Part shown: positions 8,178-15,638 of the stretch, piece by piece
How the letters are laid out: every line of letters begins with the position of its first letter
Numbering within the stretch: position 1 is the first letter of the stretch
Assembly: GCA_049600855.1 (NCBI GenBank)
Contig: JBMYQA010000028.1
Span: forward strand, 1 to 35,370
Source of the DNA: JBMYQA01 sp049600855
Lineage (GTDB): Bacteria; Bacteroidota; Bacteroidia; Cytophagales; Flammeovirgaceae
Reading direction: 5' to 3'
DNA length: 35,370 nt
Translations under genes and position numbers: made by a program
Notes under the pieces: generated by a model
Seen by the model: the letters and a program-made list of their open reading frames with translations, nothing else
Databases searched by the model: none
What the model was told of the DNA's origin: nothing

Positions 8178-8657
8178 CTAATCTATTCGCTCCCAAACCT
8201 CTTCGAGTCGTTCGCTATTTACCACTTCATATTCACCCGTTTCCCCATCTATTTCACGATGCTGAATAATACCCGTGTGTGTCCACTTTTTACCTTCGAG
8301 TTTACATTTGAATGGGATGGAAACCCCTAACAATCCAGAACCTTTTGGATAAAAATATTCGATGACCTCCACATATTTGTTATCTTCTTCTAAGGTATAA
8401 GACCCTCCTCCTAAACTCATCATCTCTCCAGCTTCATTATATTCTACCCAGCTAAAGTGCGTACCTGTAAGGAACTTTTTCTTCACAATACCCATACCCT
8501 TCTTAGATTTTTCGGCAGGTTCATCGCCATGTTTTTCTGAAACCATCACCCAAGTACCCTTCAATTTAATACCATTAGGTGCTTCACCAGTCTTATTCGT
8601 AAAACCAAGAATAAGACAAAGTATAAATGGTAGGAATAATATCTTTTTCATTTGCAT
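8178..8657 (-). CDS. Lipocalin-like secreted protein (first copy of a tandem pair)
   Basis: 159 residues starting MQMKK; the ATG two codons in (8651) may be the true start. A signal peptide covers about 1-20. The mature part has LKGTWVMVSEKHGDEP, then HFSWVEYNEAGEMMSLGGGSYTLEEDNKYVEVIEYFYPKGSG, and ends LEEVWERID. Order and spacing of these blocks match the downstream paralogue, pointing to an old tandem duplication. The two copies have since diverged widely between the blocks. In relatives such GTW proteins form small beta-barrels; what they bind here is not known. Confidence 0.8.
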   Translation of the reverse strand: MQMKKILFLPFILCLILGFTNKTGEAPNGIKLKGTWVMVSEKHGDEPAEKSKKGMGIVKKKFLTGTHFSWVEYNEAGEMMSLGGGSYTLEEDNKYVEVIEYFYPKGSGLLGVSIPFKCKLEGKKWTHTGIIQHREIDGETGEYEVVNSERLEEVWERID

Positions 8658-9041
8658 ATTAGTTTGTTAGTGTTAAAAACTTTAATCCTTTATCAGATTG
8701 TTGTGCTTTTTAAATTATGGGGTTGAAGGCTAGTTAGCTGCTTGTTATAGATGCTTAACATTGAAGCTGAGGGTGCTCCAACTAAGCATTACAGCCCTAT
8801 TTTATAATAGGATCTCATGTAAGGTAACTTTCTTTAAGTTACTAAAATCTAAAGCAAGTACAAAAGACCTGAGGGTAAAAATTCGAAGAATTAGTCAAAA
8901 AAATCACTATACAAACATTTATTCAATTATCTATTTAATACCGCTACGCCATTACATTCTGGCTCCTAACACATCAGCAGAAATAGAAAGAACTTTACTT
9001 CATCTTAGAGGCTTACGCTACTATCTGAGCGCATTCAAGTT
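8658..9041. other. 384-base intergenic region without a supported gene
   Basis: It lies upstream of the lipocalin-like pair and downstream of the kinase-like gene, both on the minus strand. It must contain the promoter of the pair and the 3' end of the other transcript. A 7-bp hairpin at 8824-8842 (GTAACTT / AAGTTAC) is the only structure I see. A plus-strand open frame starting with TTG at 8761 runs through it into the antisense of the next gene; its composition is not protein-like and I reject it. No tRNA, transposase remnant or repeat is recognisable. Confidence 0.45.
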
Positions 9042-9884
9042 TTATTTTTTCAAATTGGGTTTGCCTTGTTTTCCCAGCAACTTTCGAATGAAAACCCAGA
9101 TAGCAGGAAGCTTAGGCGGAGCTTGAACCTTTGCAATCAATACGTCTTTTTCTACTGGAGTTAAGCTGTCTTGAGCAGCAATGAACTCCCGCGAAAAATC
9201 TAAGACCTGATTGGTAAACTCAGGTCTTAATCGACAGCAACTCCCAATAATTCCTGTCAACATTTTGTCTTTTTGATAATACTCATCCGAAACGCGGTTG
9301 ATAGCCGAAAGGGGGATGATACCTTGCAGGTTCATTTTTACAGGAGCCATAGCCAATATAATGGCATTCAGCTCTTGTTGGGGCATGAGCATGGGTGGGA
9401 AAGTATCAAAATAAGAAAGTTGGTTGTCTCTCAATGCATAATTTCTTAGGGTAGGATGGAAACCGATCACATTAGTTTGCTTATTATTCCAATACGCTAA
9501 GGTATCTTTTAATAATAAACCCAATATGTGCAGAAAAGTAGCCTCATCCGCCTCTTCCATGATTCCTCGTACCAGTTCTTCTTGTTTAAAAGGAGCTTGA
9601 ACGACAATAAGCTGTTGTTTACTTCCAACCTTTCTGACGTGTATTTCTGTATGCGGAATTTTTACGCCAATGGCCGTCATGGCAGCCACATACTCCTCGT
9701 GATTTTGGATAATCGCTTGAATGAGTTTTTTATTGCCTATAGGCTTGTAGGTTTTCACTACCCATTCGTCACCCGTAGAGGTGGTTAATCGAAATGGTTT
9801 GGAAAAAAAACCCAATTTGGAAATAACAGATTGCTTTTTTGTAGCACTTGATAACGCATGTTCCAACTCATTTAAAATGTCCAT
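9042..9884 (-). CDS. Kinase-fold-like protein of unknown function (DUF6206-like?)
   Basis: 280 residues, cytoplasmic. The order of motifs recalls the protein-kinase/aminoglycoside-phosphotransferase fold. DEWVVKTYKP (Lys at about 44) resembles the ATP-binding beta-3 lysine. A helix with NHEEYVAAM follows, then IVVQAPF at the hinge position. GFHPTLRNYALRDNQLSYFDTFPPML (about 145-170) resembles the catalytic loop with its Asn and the following metal-binding Asp. The usual catalytic Asp in front of the Asn is replaced (HPTLRN), so it could be a pseudokinase or a divergent enzyme. DUF6206 has a similar 'N..(Y/L)FD..P' pattern, but I am not sure. The C-terminal tail is basic (RKLLGKQGKPNLKK). It is separated by wide spacers from both neighbours. 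Confidence 0.7.
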   Translation of the reverse strand: MDILNELEHALSSATKKQSVISKLGFFSKPFRLTTSTGDEWVVKTYKPIGNKKLIQAIIQNHEEYVAAMTAIGVKIPHTEIHVRKVGSKQQLIVVQAPFKQEELVRGIMEEADEATFLHILGLLLKDTLAYWNNKQTNVIGFHPTLRNYALRDNQLSYFDTFPPMLMPQQELNAIILAMAPVKMNLQGIIPLSAINRVSDEYYQKDKMLTGIIGSCCRLRPEFTNQVLDFSREFIAAQDSLTPVEKDVLIAKVQAPPKLPAIWVFIRKLLGKQGKPNLKK

Positions 9885-10109
9885 ATCAATCTGAAGCTAG
9901 GCTGATGAGGCTTACGAAGCAACCCCCTTTATTAAAATTGAGTGCAAATATTGTGAATTAGTCTTAAGAATGTTATCAGAATCTTAAAGAATCAACCTTT
10001 TTGTGGATTAGCGCGTTAATAGTTTATGAATATCACCAATTAGCGATAGAGAAATCGAATGATCTCATTATTTTGCAACTCTACGCTTAACCTCTTAAGA
10101 GCATTTACC

Positions 10110-11237
10110 ATGAGATACCTTATTGCATTAGTCTTCTTGTTGCTTATTTCGGTTAGCAGCTACGCCCAAAAAATACCTCACCTATTAGATAATCCTGAGA
10201 AACTTGAGTTGATTAAAAAATCAATTCTCCAAATGTATAATTGGGAATTAACTCAGGCAGAAGCGAGTCTTCAAAAATTCAGCTCTGGTTATGAAAAACA
10301 CCCAGCAGTTCCTTTTACCAAAGCCATGATTATGTACTGGCGTAATGCGCCATTAGACTTATTTGGCAACGTTTTCCCAAAGCATGAGAAATTACTCATT
10401 GAGGCTTCAGACTTGGCTGAACAAATGCTTGATGAAAATGAAGAAGATATAGAAGCCATCTTCTTCAAAATGTCTGCCCGAAGTTTACTCATGAAATATT
10501 ATGCCGATAAAGGACAAACCATGAAGGCCGTAGGCGAGGCAAAGGGTGTATATAAACTCATGAAAAAAGGCTTCGACTTAAAGGAAAAGCTCAATGAATT
10601 TTACTTCACTACAGGAATTTATAATTATTACCGAGAATATTACCCAGAGCGCTACCCTGTTTACAAACCATTTGCATGGGTATTTCAGTCAGGAAATAAA
10701 ACCTTAGGGTTAGAACAGTTAGAATATACCGCCCGAAATGCGACCTTTACAAGCCCTGAAGCTTATACTTACCTCTCCTTTATTTACCTAAAGTATGAAA
10801 AGAAAGAGGATAAAGCCCTCATTTTTGCTAGAGAGTTAGCCCAACGTTTTCCTAAAAATAAATTATTTCATGTAAAATACATTGAAACCTTAGTGCTTTC
10901 GAACCGCTACAATCAAGTAGAAAACTTAGCACATAAATTGACGCTTTCTCATCGTGATAAATTCTATCCTACTGCGGGAAATCTATTCAAAGCCATGGCT
11001 TACCACAATTATCGAAACAATCCTGAAAAAGCGTTTGAATATTATACCAAAGCAGAAAAAAATGTAGAAAACCTTGGGTATCGTTTTTTATTATTTAAGA
11101 CTTACCTCTACTATGGATTATCTAAGTATTGGGCCGATAAAGGTGATAGTGAAAAAGCAAAAGATTACTATAAGAAAGCAAAAGAATTTGATGAAAACGA
11201 TTACCTCAAAACGGTAGATAAACCCGATTTTAAGTAA
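10110..11237 (+). CDS. Secreted TPR-like protein
   Basis: The start is set at ATG 10110 (MRYLIALVFLLL), which gives a textbook signal peptide ending SSYAQ. An upstream in-frame ATG at 10059 would bury it behind 17 unlikely residues. The 375-residue product is helical throughout with TPR-type spacing. Examples are LQMYNWELTQAEASLQKFSSGYEKHPAVPFTKAMIMYW near the N terminus, PEAYTYLSFIYLKYEKKEDKALIFARELAQRFPKN in the middle, and KAFEYYTKAEK and SEKAKDYYKKAKEFDEN at the end. A tyrosine-rich centre (YNYYREYYPERYPVYKPF, about 172-189) links the halves. Such proteins usually act as periplasmic scaffolds; no partner is evident. It is monocistronic, with its own terminator. Confidence 0.8.
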   Translation: MRYLIALVFLLLISVSSYAQKIPHLLDNPEKLELIKKSILQMYNWELTQAEASLQKFSSGYEKHPAVPFTKAMIMYWRNAPLDLFGNVFPKHEKLLIEASDLAEQMLDENEEDIEAIFFKMSARSLLMKYYADKGQTMKAVGEAKGVYKLMKKGFDLKEKLNEFYFTTGIYNYYREYYPERYPVYKPFAWVFQSGNKTLGLEQLEYTARNATFTSPEAYTYLSFIYLKYEKKEDKALIFARELAQRFPKNKLFHVKYIETLVLSNRYNQVENLAHKLTLSHRDKFYPTAGNLFKAMAYHNYRNNPEKAFEYYTKAEKNVENLGYRFLLFKTYLYYGLSKYWADKGDSEKAKDYYKKAKEFDENDYLKTVDKPDFK

Positions 11238-11270
11238 TTGCATTTCTCAAGCACACTTTTATCAATTACA

Positions 11271-11319
11271 AAAACACCGTAAATGTGTACCCAAGCGTTC
11301 ACATTTACGGTGTTTTTTT
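11271..11319 (+). terminator. Rho-independent terminator after the TPR gene
   Basis: The 13-bp perfect stem 11275-11287 / 11300-11312 (CACCGTAAATGTG and complement) is flanked by A4 on the left and T7 on the right. It sits 33 bases after the stop codon and separates this gene from the oxidase operon. Confidence 0.9.
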
Positions 11320-11394
11320 ATCTATTCCGAAAACCATCTTGTAGCTAAATGTAAGCAAAAACCTCTTTTTATAGTTATAGACATTCTTCTATAA

Positions 11395-11425
11395 TTGCTA
11401 AAACGCGCGTTCGTACCTATCTTTG
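11395..11425 (+). promoter_or_regulatory. Bacteroidota-type promoter for the oxidase assembly operon
   Basis: TTG at 11395-11397 and TATCTTTG at 11418-11425 fit the primary-sigma consensus of the phylum (TTG, spacer of about 20, TAnnTTTG; all fixed positions match). Transcription would start near 11430-11435, leaving a leader of about 45 bases before the ctaA TTG start. Confidence 0.65.
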
Positions 11426-11476
11426 CAGCAATTTTAACAGAAGCAGTATGCATTTGCTTCATAAGTAACTAATCTA

Positions 11477-12568
11477 TTGCGTAAAGGAAGGCTTTTCAGA
11501 CGATTCAGTGCATTTACCATAGGCTCAATTTACCTCCTTATTTTGGTGGGTGGAATTGTGAGAAGTACTGGTTCTGGAATGGGCTGTCCTGATTGGCCCA
11601 AATGCTTTGGAAGTTACGTTCCCCCAACTCATGTAAGTCAACTTCCAGAAAATTATCAAGAGATTTATTCGCAAAAACGTGCAAAGAAAAATGAATCACT
11701 TGCGAATTACCTTTCTAAAATGGGCTTTGGTGAACTAGCCTTCAAAATCAAAAATGATAAAAGTATTTTAGAAGAAGCAGCGTTCAATGTCACTAAAACA
11801 TGGATTGAATACATTAACCGACTAATTGGTGTGCTCATTGGGCTTTTTGTATTTGGTACGTTACTGTTCTCCTTTTCTTATTGGAAAATGGATCGAACCA
11901 TTGTTGGACTTGCATTTTTGTCTTTTGTATTGGTTGGGTTTCAAGGTTGGATTGGTTCTCTGGTAGTGTCTACAAACTTATTACCAGGCATGGTCAGCAT
12001 ACACATGCTCATTGCCCTTGCTATTGTCGCTTTACTCATTTACATAGTCGCTCGATCTTATAAAGGGATTCTTCAAACATCAACGGTAAGTAATTTAAAG
12101 CGAATTAATACCGTATTGATAGTCGGCATCGTTTTATTCATTATTCAAATTGTATTAGGCACCAAAGTACGCGAAAACGTTGATTTGGTAGCTGCAAGCT
12201 TTGACTATTTACAACGCGAAAAGTGGATTGAAAGCCTAGATTGGAGCTTTTACATTCATCGAAGCTATTCTTTAGTAATTCTTGGATTACACGGATACTT
12301 ATGGCATTTATTGAATAAAAACATAATATCAGATAAACGGTTAAGTAATTGGAACAAAGTCTTATTGGCTTGCATTGTATTTGAGATTCTTACAGGAACC
12401 ATGATGGCTTATTTTGCTATTCCAGCATTTTTGCAACCTGTACATCTCTTATTTGCCAACTTAATCTTTGGAATTCAGTTTTTGATATTGATCCTATTGA
12501 ACTTTGAGCGCTTTTTTGGCAAAATCAATTCATTTGATAAAGAAAAACCGCTAGCAGTACAAAGTTAG
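11477..12568 (+). CDS. ctaA: Heme A synthase (COX15/CtaA)
   Basis: A 363-residue, eight-helix membrane protein that oxidises heme O to heme A for aa3/caa3 cytochrome oxidases. Conserved features are GGIVRSTGSGMGCPDWPKCFG (about 25-45) with the Cys37/Cys43 pair, then SIHMLIALAI (His176), IHRSYSLVILGLHGYLWHL (His261, 272, 277) and PVHLLFANLIFG (His323). The internal repeat of two four-helix halves is visible. The first heme-ligand motif, ExxHR in characterised enzymes, reads E111-Y-I-N114-R here, so one expected His is Asn. The start is TTG at 11477: an in-frame TAA lies at 11462, and the first ATG would cut off the first helix. cyoE follows after 27 bases, and the two enzymes act in sequence. 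Confidence 0.93.
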   Translation: MRKGRLFRRFSAFTIGSIYLLILVGGIVRSTGSGMGCPDWPKCFGSYVPPTHVSQLPENYQEIYSQKRAKKNESLANYLSKMGFGELAFKIKNDKSILEEAAFNVTKTWIEYINRLIGVLIGLFVFGTLLFSFSYWKMDRTIVGLAFLSFVLVGFQGWIGSLVVSTNLLPGMVSIHMLIALAIVALLIYIVARSYKGILQTSTVSNLKRINTVLIVGIVLFIIQIVLGTKVRENVDLVAASFDYLQREKWIESLDWSFYIHRSYSLVILGLHGYLWHLLNKNIISDKRLSNWNKVLLACIVFEILTGTMMAYFAIPAFLQPVHLLFANLIFGIQFLILILLNFERFFGKINSFDKEKPLAVQS

Positions 12569-12595
12569 AGCGTATAATTCCAACAGGAAAAACGA

Positions 12596-13489
12596 ATGAA
12601 GAAACCCATGCATTCAACAACTATAACAACACGTCCGATGGCATTTAAGGCCAAACAGTTTAAGGAAGTAATGAAATTACGCCTATCTGGTTTAGTCGTA
12701 TTTTCAGGAGGGTTTGGATTCTTACTCGCTGTAGAAGATGTTTTCTATTGGGGGCCATTTATTGCTTTATTGATTGGTAGTTTGCTCATTACTGGAGCAG
12801 CCAACACCATCAACCAAATTATTGAGCGCGATTTAGATAAGCTCATGAAACGTACTGCTGGCCGTCCAATGCCCACAGGAGGACTTTCAGTTACAGAGGC
12901 CATTATTTTTGCGGTTGTACTTACCGCTTTAGGTACTGCGATTTTAGCGATTTTCGTCAATTTATTAGCAGCAAGCTTATCTTTATTCTCTTTAATCTTG
13001 TATGCTTTTGTGTATACACCATTAAAGCAAATTACGCCATTATCTGTATTAGTTGGGGCTTTTCCAGGGGCTTTTCCACCACTCATCGGCTGGGTAGGCA
13101 TGACGGGCGAAATATCTACTGAAGCCATTATCATTTACGGCATTCAATTTTTTTGGCAATTTCCACATTTTTGGGCCATTGCTTGGGTAGCCAATGATGA
13201 CTACAACAAAGCAGGCTTTAAAATGCTTCCTTACGGAAAAAGCTTGCAAACGGCTACACAAATTATGATTTATACGCTGTTTTTAGTGCCGTTAAGTATA
13301 TTACCTTTTCAAGTACAAATGATAGGTGTGACTTCGGCAATTATTGCAGGTGTTGCAAGTGTACTGTTTTTAGCACTTTCTTTTGTGCTCATTAAAAAAC
13401 AGACCAATAAAGCAGCTAAACAGATCATGTTTGCTTCTTTTTTCTATTTGCCAATCATTCAGATTGCCTATCTTTTAGATAAAATTTAG
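12596..13489 (+). CDS. cyoE: Protoheme IX farnesyltransferase (heme O synthase)
   Basis: A 297-residue UbiA-family membrane prenyltransferase (also called ctaB) that adds a farnesyl group to heme b, giving heme O. The first Asp-rich motif is N73-Q-I-I-E77-R-D-L-D81 followed by KLMKRTAGRPMPTG. Further hallmarks are YTPLKQITPLSVLVGAFPGAFPPLIGW (about 141-167), QFFWQFPHFWAIAW and DDYNKAGFKMLP (about 200-213). Length is normal and about nine membrane helices can be counted. The N-terminal 20 residues are extra-polar (HSTTITTRP). It lies directly between ctaA and the first subunit III gene and supplies the ctaA substrate. Confidence 0.95.
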   Translation: MKKPMHSTTITTRPMAFKAKQFKEVMKLRLSGLVVFSGGFGFLLAVEDVFYWGPFIALLIGSLLITGAANTINQIIERDLDKLMKRTAGRPMPTGGLSVTEAIIFAVVLTALGTAILAIFVNLLAASLSLFSLILYAFVYTPLKQITPLSVLVGAFPGAFPPLIGWVGMTGEISTEAIIIYGIQFFWQFPHFWAIAWVANDDYNKAGFKMLPYGKSLQTATQIMIYTLFLVPLSILPFQVQMIGVTSAIIAGVASVLFLALSFVLIKKQTNKAAKQIMFASFFYLPIIQIAYLLDKI

Positions 13490-13504
13490 AACCGAAAAGC
13501 GAAA

Positions 13505-13527
13505 CAACTGTCATTCACACACAGTTG
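13505..13527 (+). other. Intercistronic hairpin between cyoE and the first subunit III gene
   Basis: The 7-bp perfect stem CAACTGT / ACAGTTG (13505-13511, 13521-13527) has a 9-base loop. No U-tract follows, so it is not a standard terminator. It may affect RNA processing or stability. It covers the TTG at 13525, one reason not to use that codon as the start of the next gene. Confidence 0.45.
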
Positions 13528-13563
13528 CTTAACATATTTATGTTTTTAAAAAATTATAATTCA

Positions 13564-14151
13564 ATGGCTGTGAGTACGAATTCAGACTTGGTGAACGAAA
13601 TGAAAAAGCCCACACGCATGCATCCTAAAAAGTTTGTGTTGTGGCTATTCATGGTGAGTATTGTGATGATCTTTGCCTCTTTAACTAGTGCCTACATTGT
13701 CCGTCAGGCAGAAGGAAATTGGGAATTGTTTGAATTGCCTAGCATTTTTTATTACAGTTCGGCAATCATCTTCTTGAGTAGTGTTGCCATGCATTGGGCG
13801 CTTGCTTGTGCAAGAAACAACAATATTCCGACACTCCGATTAGCAATTAGCATTACTACGGTGCTGGGGCTTACGTTCTTGATTATGCAATACCTGGGAT
13901 GGCAAGAGCTTCAAAGTATGGGAATCTTTTTTGAGGGCAACGTTTCAGGAGCATTTCTTTATGTGCTCACAGGCGTGCATGCCGCTCACTTAGTGACAGG
14001 CGTTATTTTTCTAGTCATTATGTTAGTCGCAGCTTTTCAGTATAAAGTACACTCTAAGCAAATGCTAAAGCTAGAAATGTGTGCCACGTACTGGCATTTT
14101 TTAGATGGATTATGGATTTATCTTTTCTTCTTCTTACTTTTCAACATGTAA
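13564..14151 (+). CDS. Cytochrome c oxidase subunit III (short paralogue)
   Basis: The start is chosen at ATG 13564 (MAVSTNSDLVNEM). The open frame begins earlier with TTG 13525 and ATG 13540, but those add only MFLKNYNS-like residues. The 195-residue product has five membrane helices and the family signatures MHPKKFVLWLFMVSIVMIFASLTSAYIV near the start, FLYVLTGVHAAHLVTGVIFLVIML, and the closing YWHFLDGLWIYLFFFLLF. Subunit III binds subunit I of heme-copper oxidases and stabilises its proton uptake. Two different subunit III genes in a row are a usual feature of Bacteroidota caa3-type operons. This is the shorter and N-terminally simpler copy. Confidence 0.9.
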   Translation: MAVSTNSDLVNEMKKPTRMHPKKFVLWLFMVSIVMIFASLTSAYIVRQAEGNWELFELPSIFYYSSAIIFLSSVAMHWALACARNNNIPTLRLAISITTVLGLTFLIMQYLGWQELQSMGIFFEGNVSGAFLYVLTGVHAAHLVTGVIFLVIMLVAAFQYKVHSKQMLKLEMCATYWHFLDGLWIYLFFFLLFNM

Positions 14152-14268
14152 GGAAGAGGATGTGCAGGTAAAAACAGCAAAAATCAGGCATTTATTCCAC
14201 TGAAAAATAGAGGATTAACGCTTGATCTCACATAGTAGTTCAAATAATTAGTTGAAATCTACTTTTTT

Positions 14269-14292
14269 AGTCAAAATCATTTAATTTTGACT
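14269..14292 (+). other. Hairpin in the 178-base gap before the second subunit III gene
   Basis: The 9-bp perfect stem AGTCAAAAT / ATTTTGACT (14269-14277, 14284-14292) has a 6-base loop and lies 37 bases ahead of the next start codon. No U-tract follows. The gap is the largest inside the operon, so an internal promoter or processing site is plausible. I see no full -7/-33 pair. Confidence 0.4.
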
Positions 14293-14329
14293 CGATATTG
14301 AATCAACCGATAAGTTTAAACATAAATTT

Positions 14330-15166
14330 ATGGAAACTGCGACCGTAGTATCTGAAGAAAAACAGAGTAACGATTGGCAAGGAGGGAAGCCCCCCATGAA
14401 AGCGAGCTATGGCAAGCTGATGATGTGGTTTTTCCTATTATCCGATGCTTTTACCTTTTCGGCCTTCCTCATCACCTATGGAGTGAGCCGATTTACCCAC
14501 CTCTCATTTGATTACTTCCTTGGTGAAGGCAACCATGAGTTTGCCGCTGAAAAGGTAAATAAAATGAATGAGTTTTTGGAAAAGTCAAACCTAAGCGTTG
14601 ATAATGTAAATGCATTGATTGATGTGGACAAACGTTGGCCTATTCCAGAAGAGGTATTTGATGCACTTCCATTCCTTCACGGAGTAGAAGCACCATTGAT
14701 CTTTGTAGGTATCATGACCTTCATTCTCATCTTGAGTAGTGTAACCATGGTATTGGCTGTAGAAGCTGGTGAGCGCATGGATAAGAAAGATGTAGAAAAA
14801 TGGATGCTTTGGACAATTGTCGGTGGATTTGCCTTCTTAGGATGTCAAGCTTGGGAGTGGTCGCACTTCATTCACGGTACTGATCATGGTGCCATTTTGA
14901 GTGACGGAAGTTTCTTCTTTGGCGCAAACTTATTTAACAATGAATATGGCCCCGCACTATTTGCCGATCTCTTTTTCTTTATCACAGGTTTCCATGGCTT
15001 CCACGTATTTAGTGGGGTAATCATCAACATCATCATCTACTACAATGTGGTGATGGGTACCTATGAAAAACGAGGACATTACGAAATGGTTGAAAAAGTC
15101 GGTTTATACTGGCACTTTGTAGACCTTGTTTGGGTATTCGTATTTACCTTATTCTACTTGATATAA
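14330..15166 (+). CDS. Cytochrome c oxidase subunit III (long paralogue)
   Basis: A 278-residue subunit III. The first helix follows KASYGKLMMWFFLLSDAFTFSAFLITYGVSR (about 25-54). Next comes a roughly 60-residue hydrophilic insert (HEFAAEKVNKMNEFLEKSNLSVDNVN..), absent from the shorter paralogue, and then HGVEAPLIFVGIMTFILILSSVTMVLA. The core motifs are FLGCQAWEWSHFIHGTDHG (about 169-187), FFITGFHGFHVFSGVIINI (about 216-234) and the terminal YWHFVDLVWVFVFTLFYL. The insert lies on one membrane face and may contact another subunit or cytochrome. It shares about the same helices 3-7 pattern with the previous gene, pointing to an old duplication. It is followed by subunit IV. Confidence 0.93.
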   Translation: METATVVSEEKQSNDWQGGKPPMKASYGKLMMWFFLLSDAFTFSAFLITYGVSRFTHLSFDYFLGEGNHEFAAEKVNKMNEFLEKSNLSVDNVNALIDVDKRWPIPEEVFDALPFLHGVEAPLIFVGIMTFILILSSVTMVLAVEAGERMDKKDVEKWMLWTIVGGFAFLGCQAWEWSHFIHGTDHGAILSDGSFFFGANLFNNEYGPALFADLFFFITGFHGFHVFSGVIINIIIYYNVVMGTYEKRGHYEMVEKVGLYWHFVDLVWVFVFTLFYLI

Positions 15167-15177
15167 TCTAAGCACGT

Positions 15178-15213
15178 AACCGCTTTTGAACAAACTAGGA
15201 TTCAAAAGCGGTT
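15178..15213 (+). other. Strong intercistronic hairpin between subunit III and subunit IV
   Basis: The 13-bp perfect stem AACCGCTTTTGAA / TTCAAAAGCGGTT (15178-15190, 15201-15213) has a 10-base loop and starts 12 bases after the stop codon. Only three scattered T follow, so it is a weak terminator at best. It could partly stop transcription or protect the upstream message, adjusting the amount of subunit III relative to the assembly factors. Confidence 0.6.
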
Positions 15214-15252
15214 GCTATTTGAAATAATTCTTACTTCTTAAACAGACATCAA

Positions 15253-15588
15253 ATGGCTCACGATATTAATCTTACCCCTGAAGAAAGGCACAAGGCTAAA
15301 ATGAGAACAATTCTTATTGTAACAATAATTCTTTCGGTTGTTACAATTGTTGAGTTTATTTTTGCGTTCACCATGGAGCGAGGCGCAGTATTAACGATCC
15401 TATTTTTTGTGCTTACGATAGCCAAAGCATATTACATTGTTAAAGAATTTATGCACTTAGGTCACGAAGTTCCGTCGTTAAAAAGTGCCATTATTTTCCC
15501 ATTCATTTTTATTCTTTGGTTGATTGGCGCACTACTTTGGGAAGGAAGTGAAGTTTTTCACATGAGAGATACATTCGATCTCTTCTAA
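15253..15588 (+). CDS. Cytochrome c oxidase subunit IV (caa3 type)
   Basis: A 111-residue protein with three membrane helices: TILIVTIILSVVTIVEFIFAF, GAVLTILFFVLTIAKAYYIV and AIIFPFIFILWLIGALLWEG. KAYYIVKEFMHLGHE between helices 2 and 3 is the mark of the bacterial subunit IV family (COX4_pro type). The cytoplasmic N terminus is polar (MAHDINLTPEERHKAKMR). It is a small accessory subunit of the oxidase with a stabilising role. Position directly after subunit III is the usual one. The SCO-like gene follows after 50 bases. Confidence 0.92.
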   Translation: MAHDINLTPEERHKAKMRTILIVTIILSVVTIVEFIFAFTMERGAVLTILFFVLTIAKAYYIVKEFMHLGHEVPSLKSAIIFPFIFILWLIGALLWEGSEVFHMRDTFDLF

Positions 15589-15638
15589 TGACATTTGATC
15601 AATCGTCCTGTACATATTGTGTGAACGAATCGTAGGAT

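Noticed and set aside
8761..9126. A plus-strand open frame of about 120 codons
   Set aside because: It begins with TTG, has no recognisable motif, is rich in Lys/Tyr/Phe in a way that reflects AT-rich spacer, and its last part is antisense to the kinase-like gene.
12745..13134. A minus-strand open frame inside cyoE
   Set aside because: It is antisense to the clearly coding heme O synthase, has no motif, and its composition mirrors the real gene.
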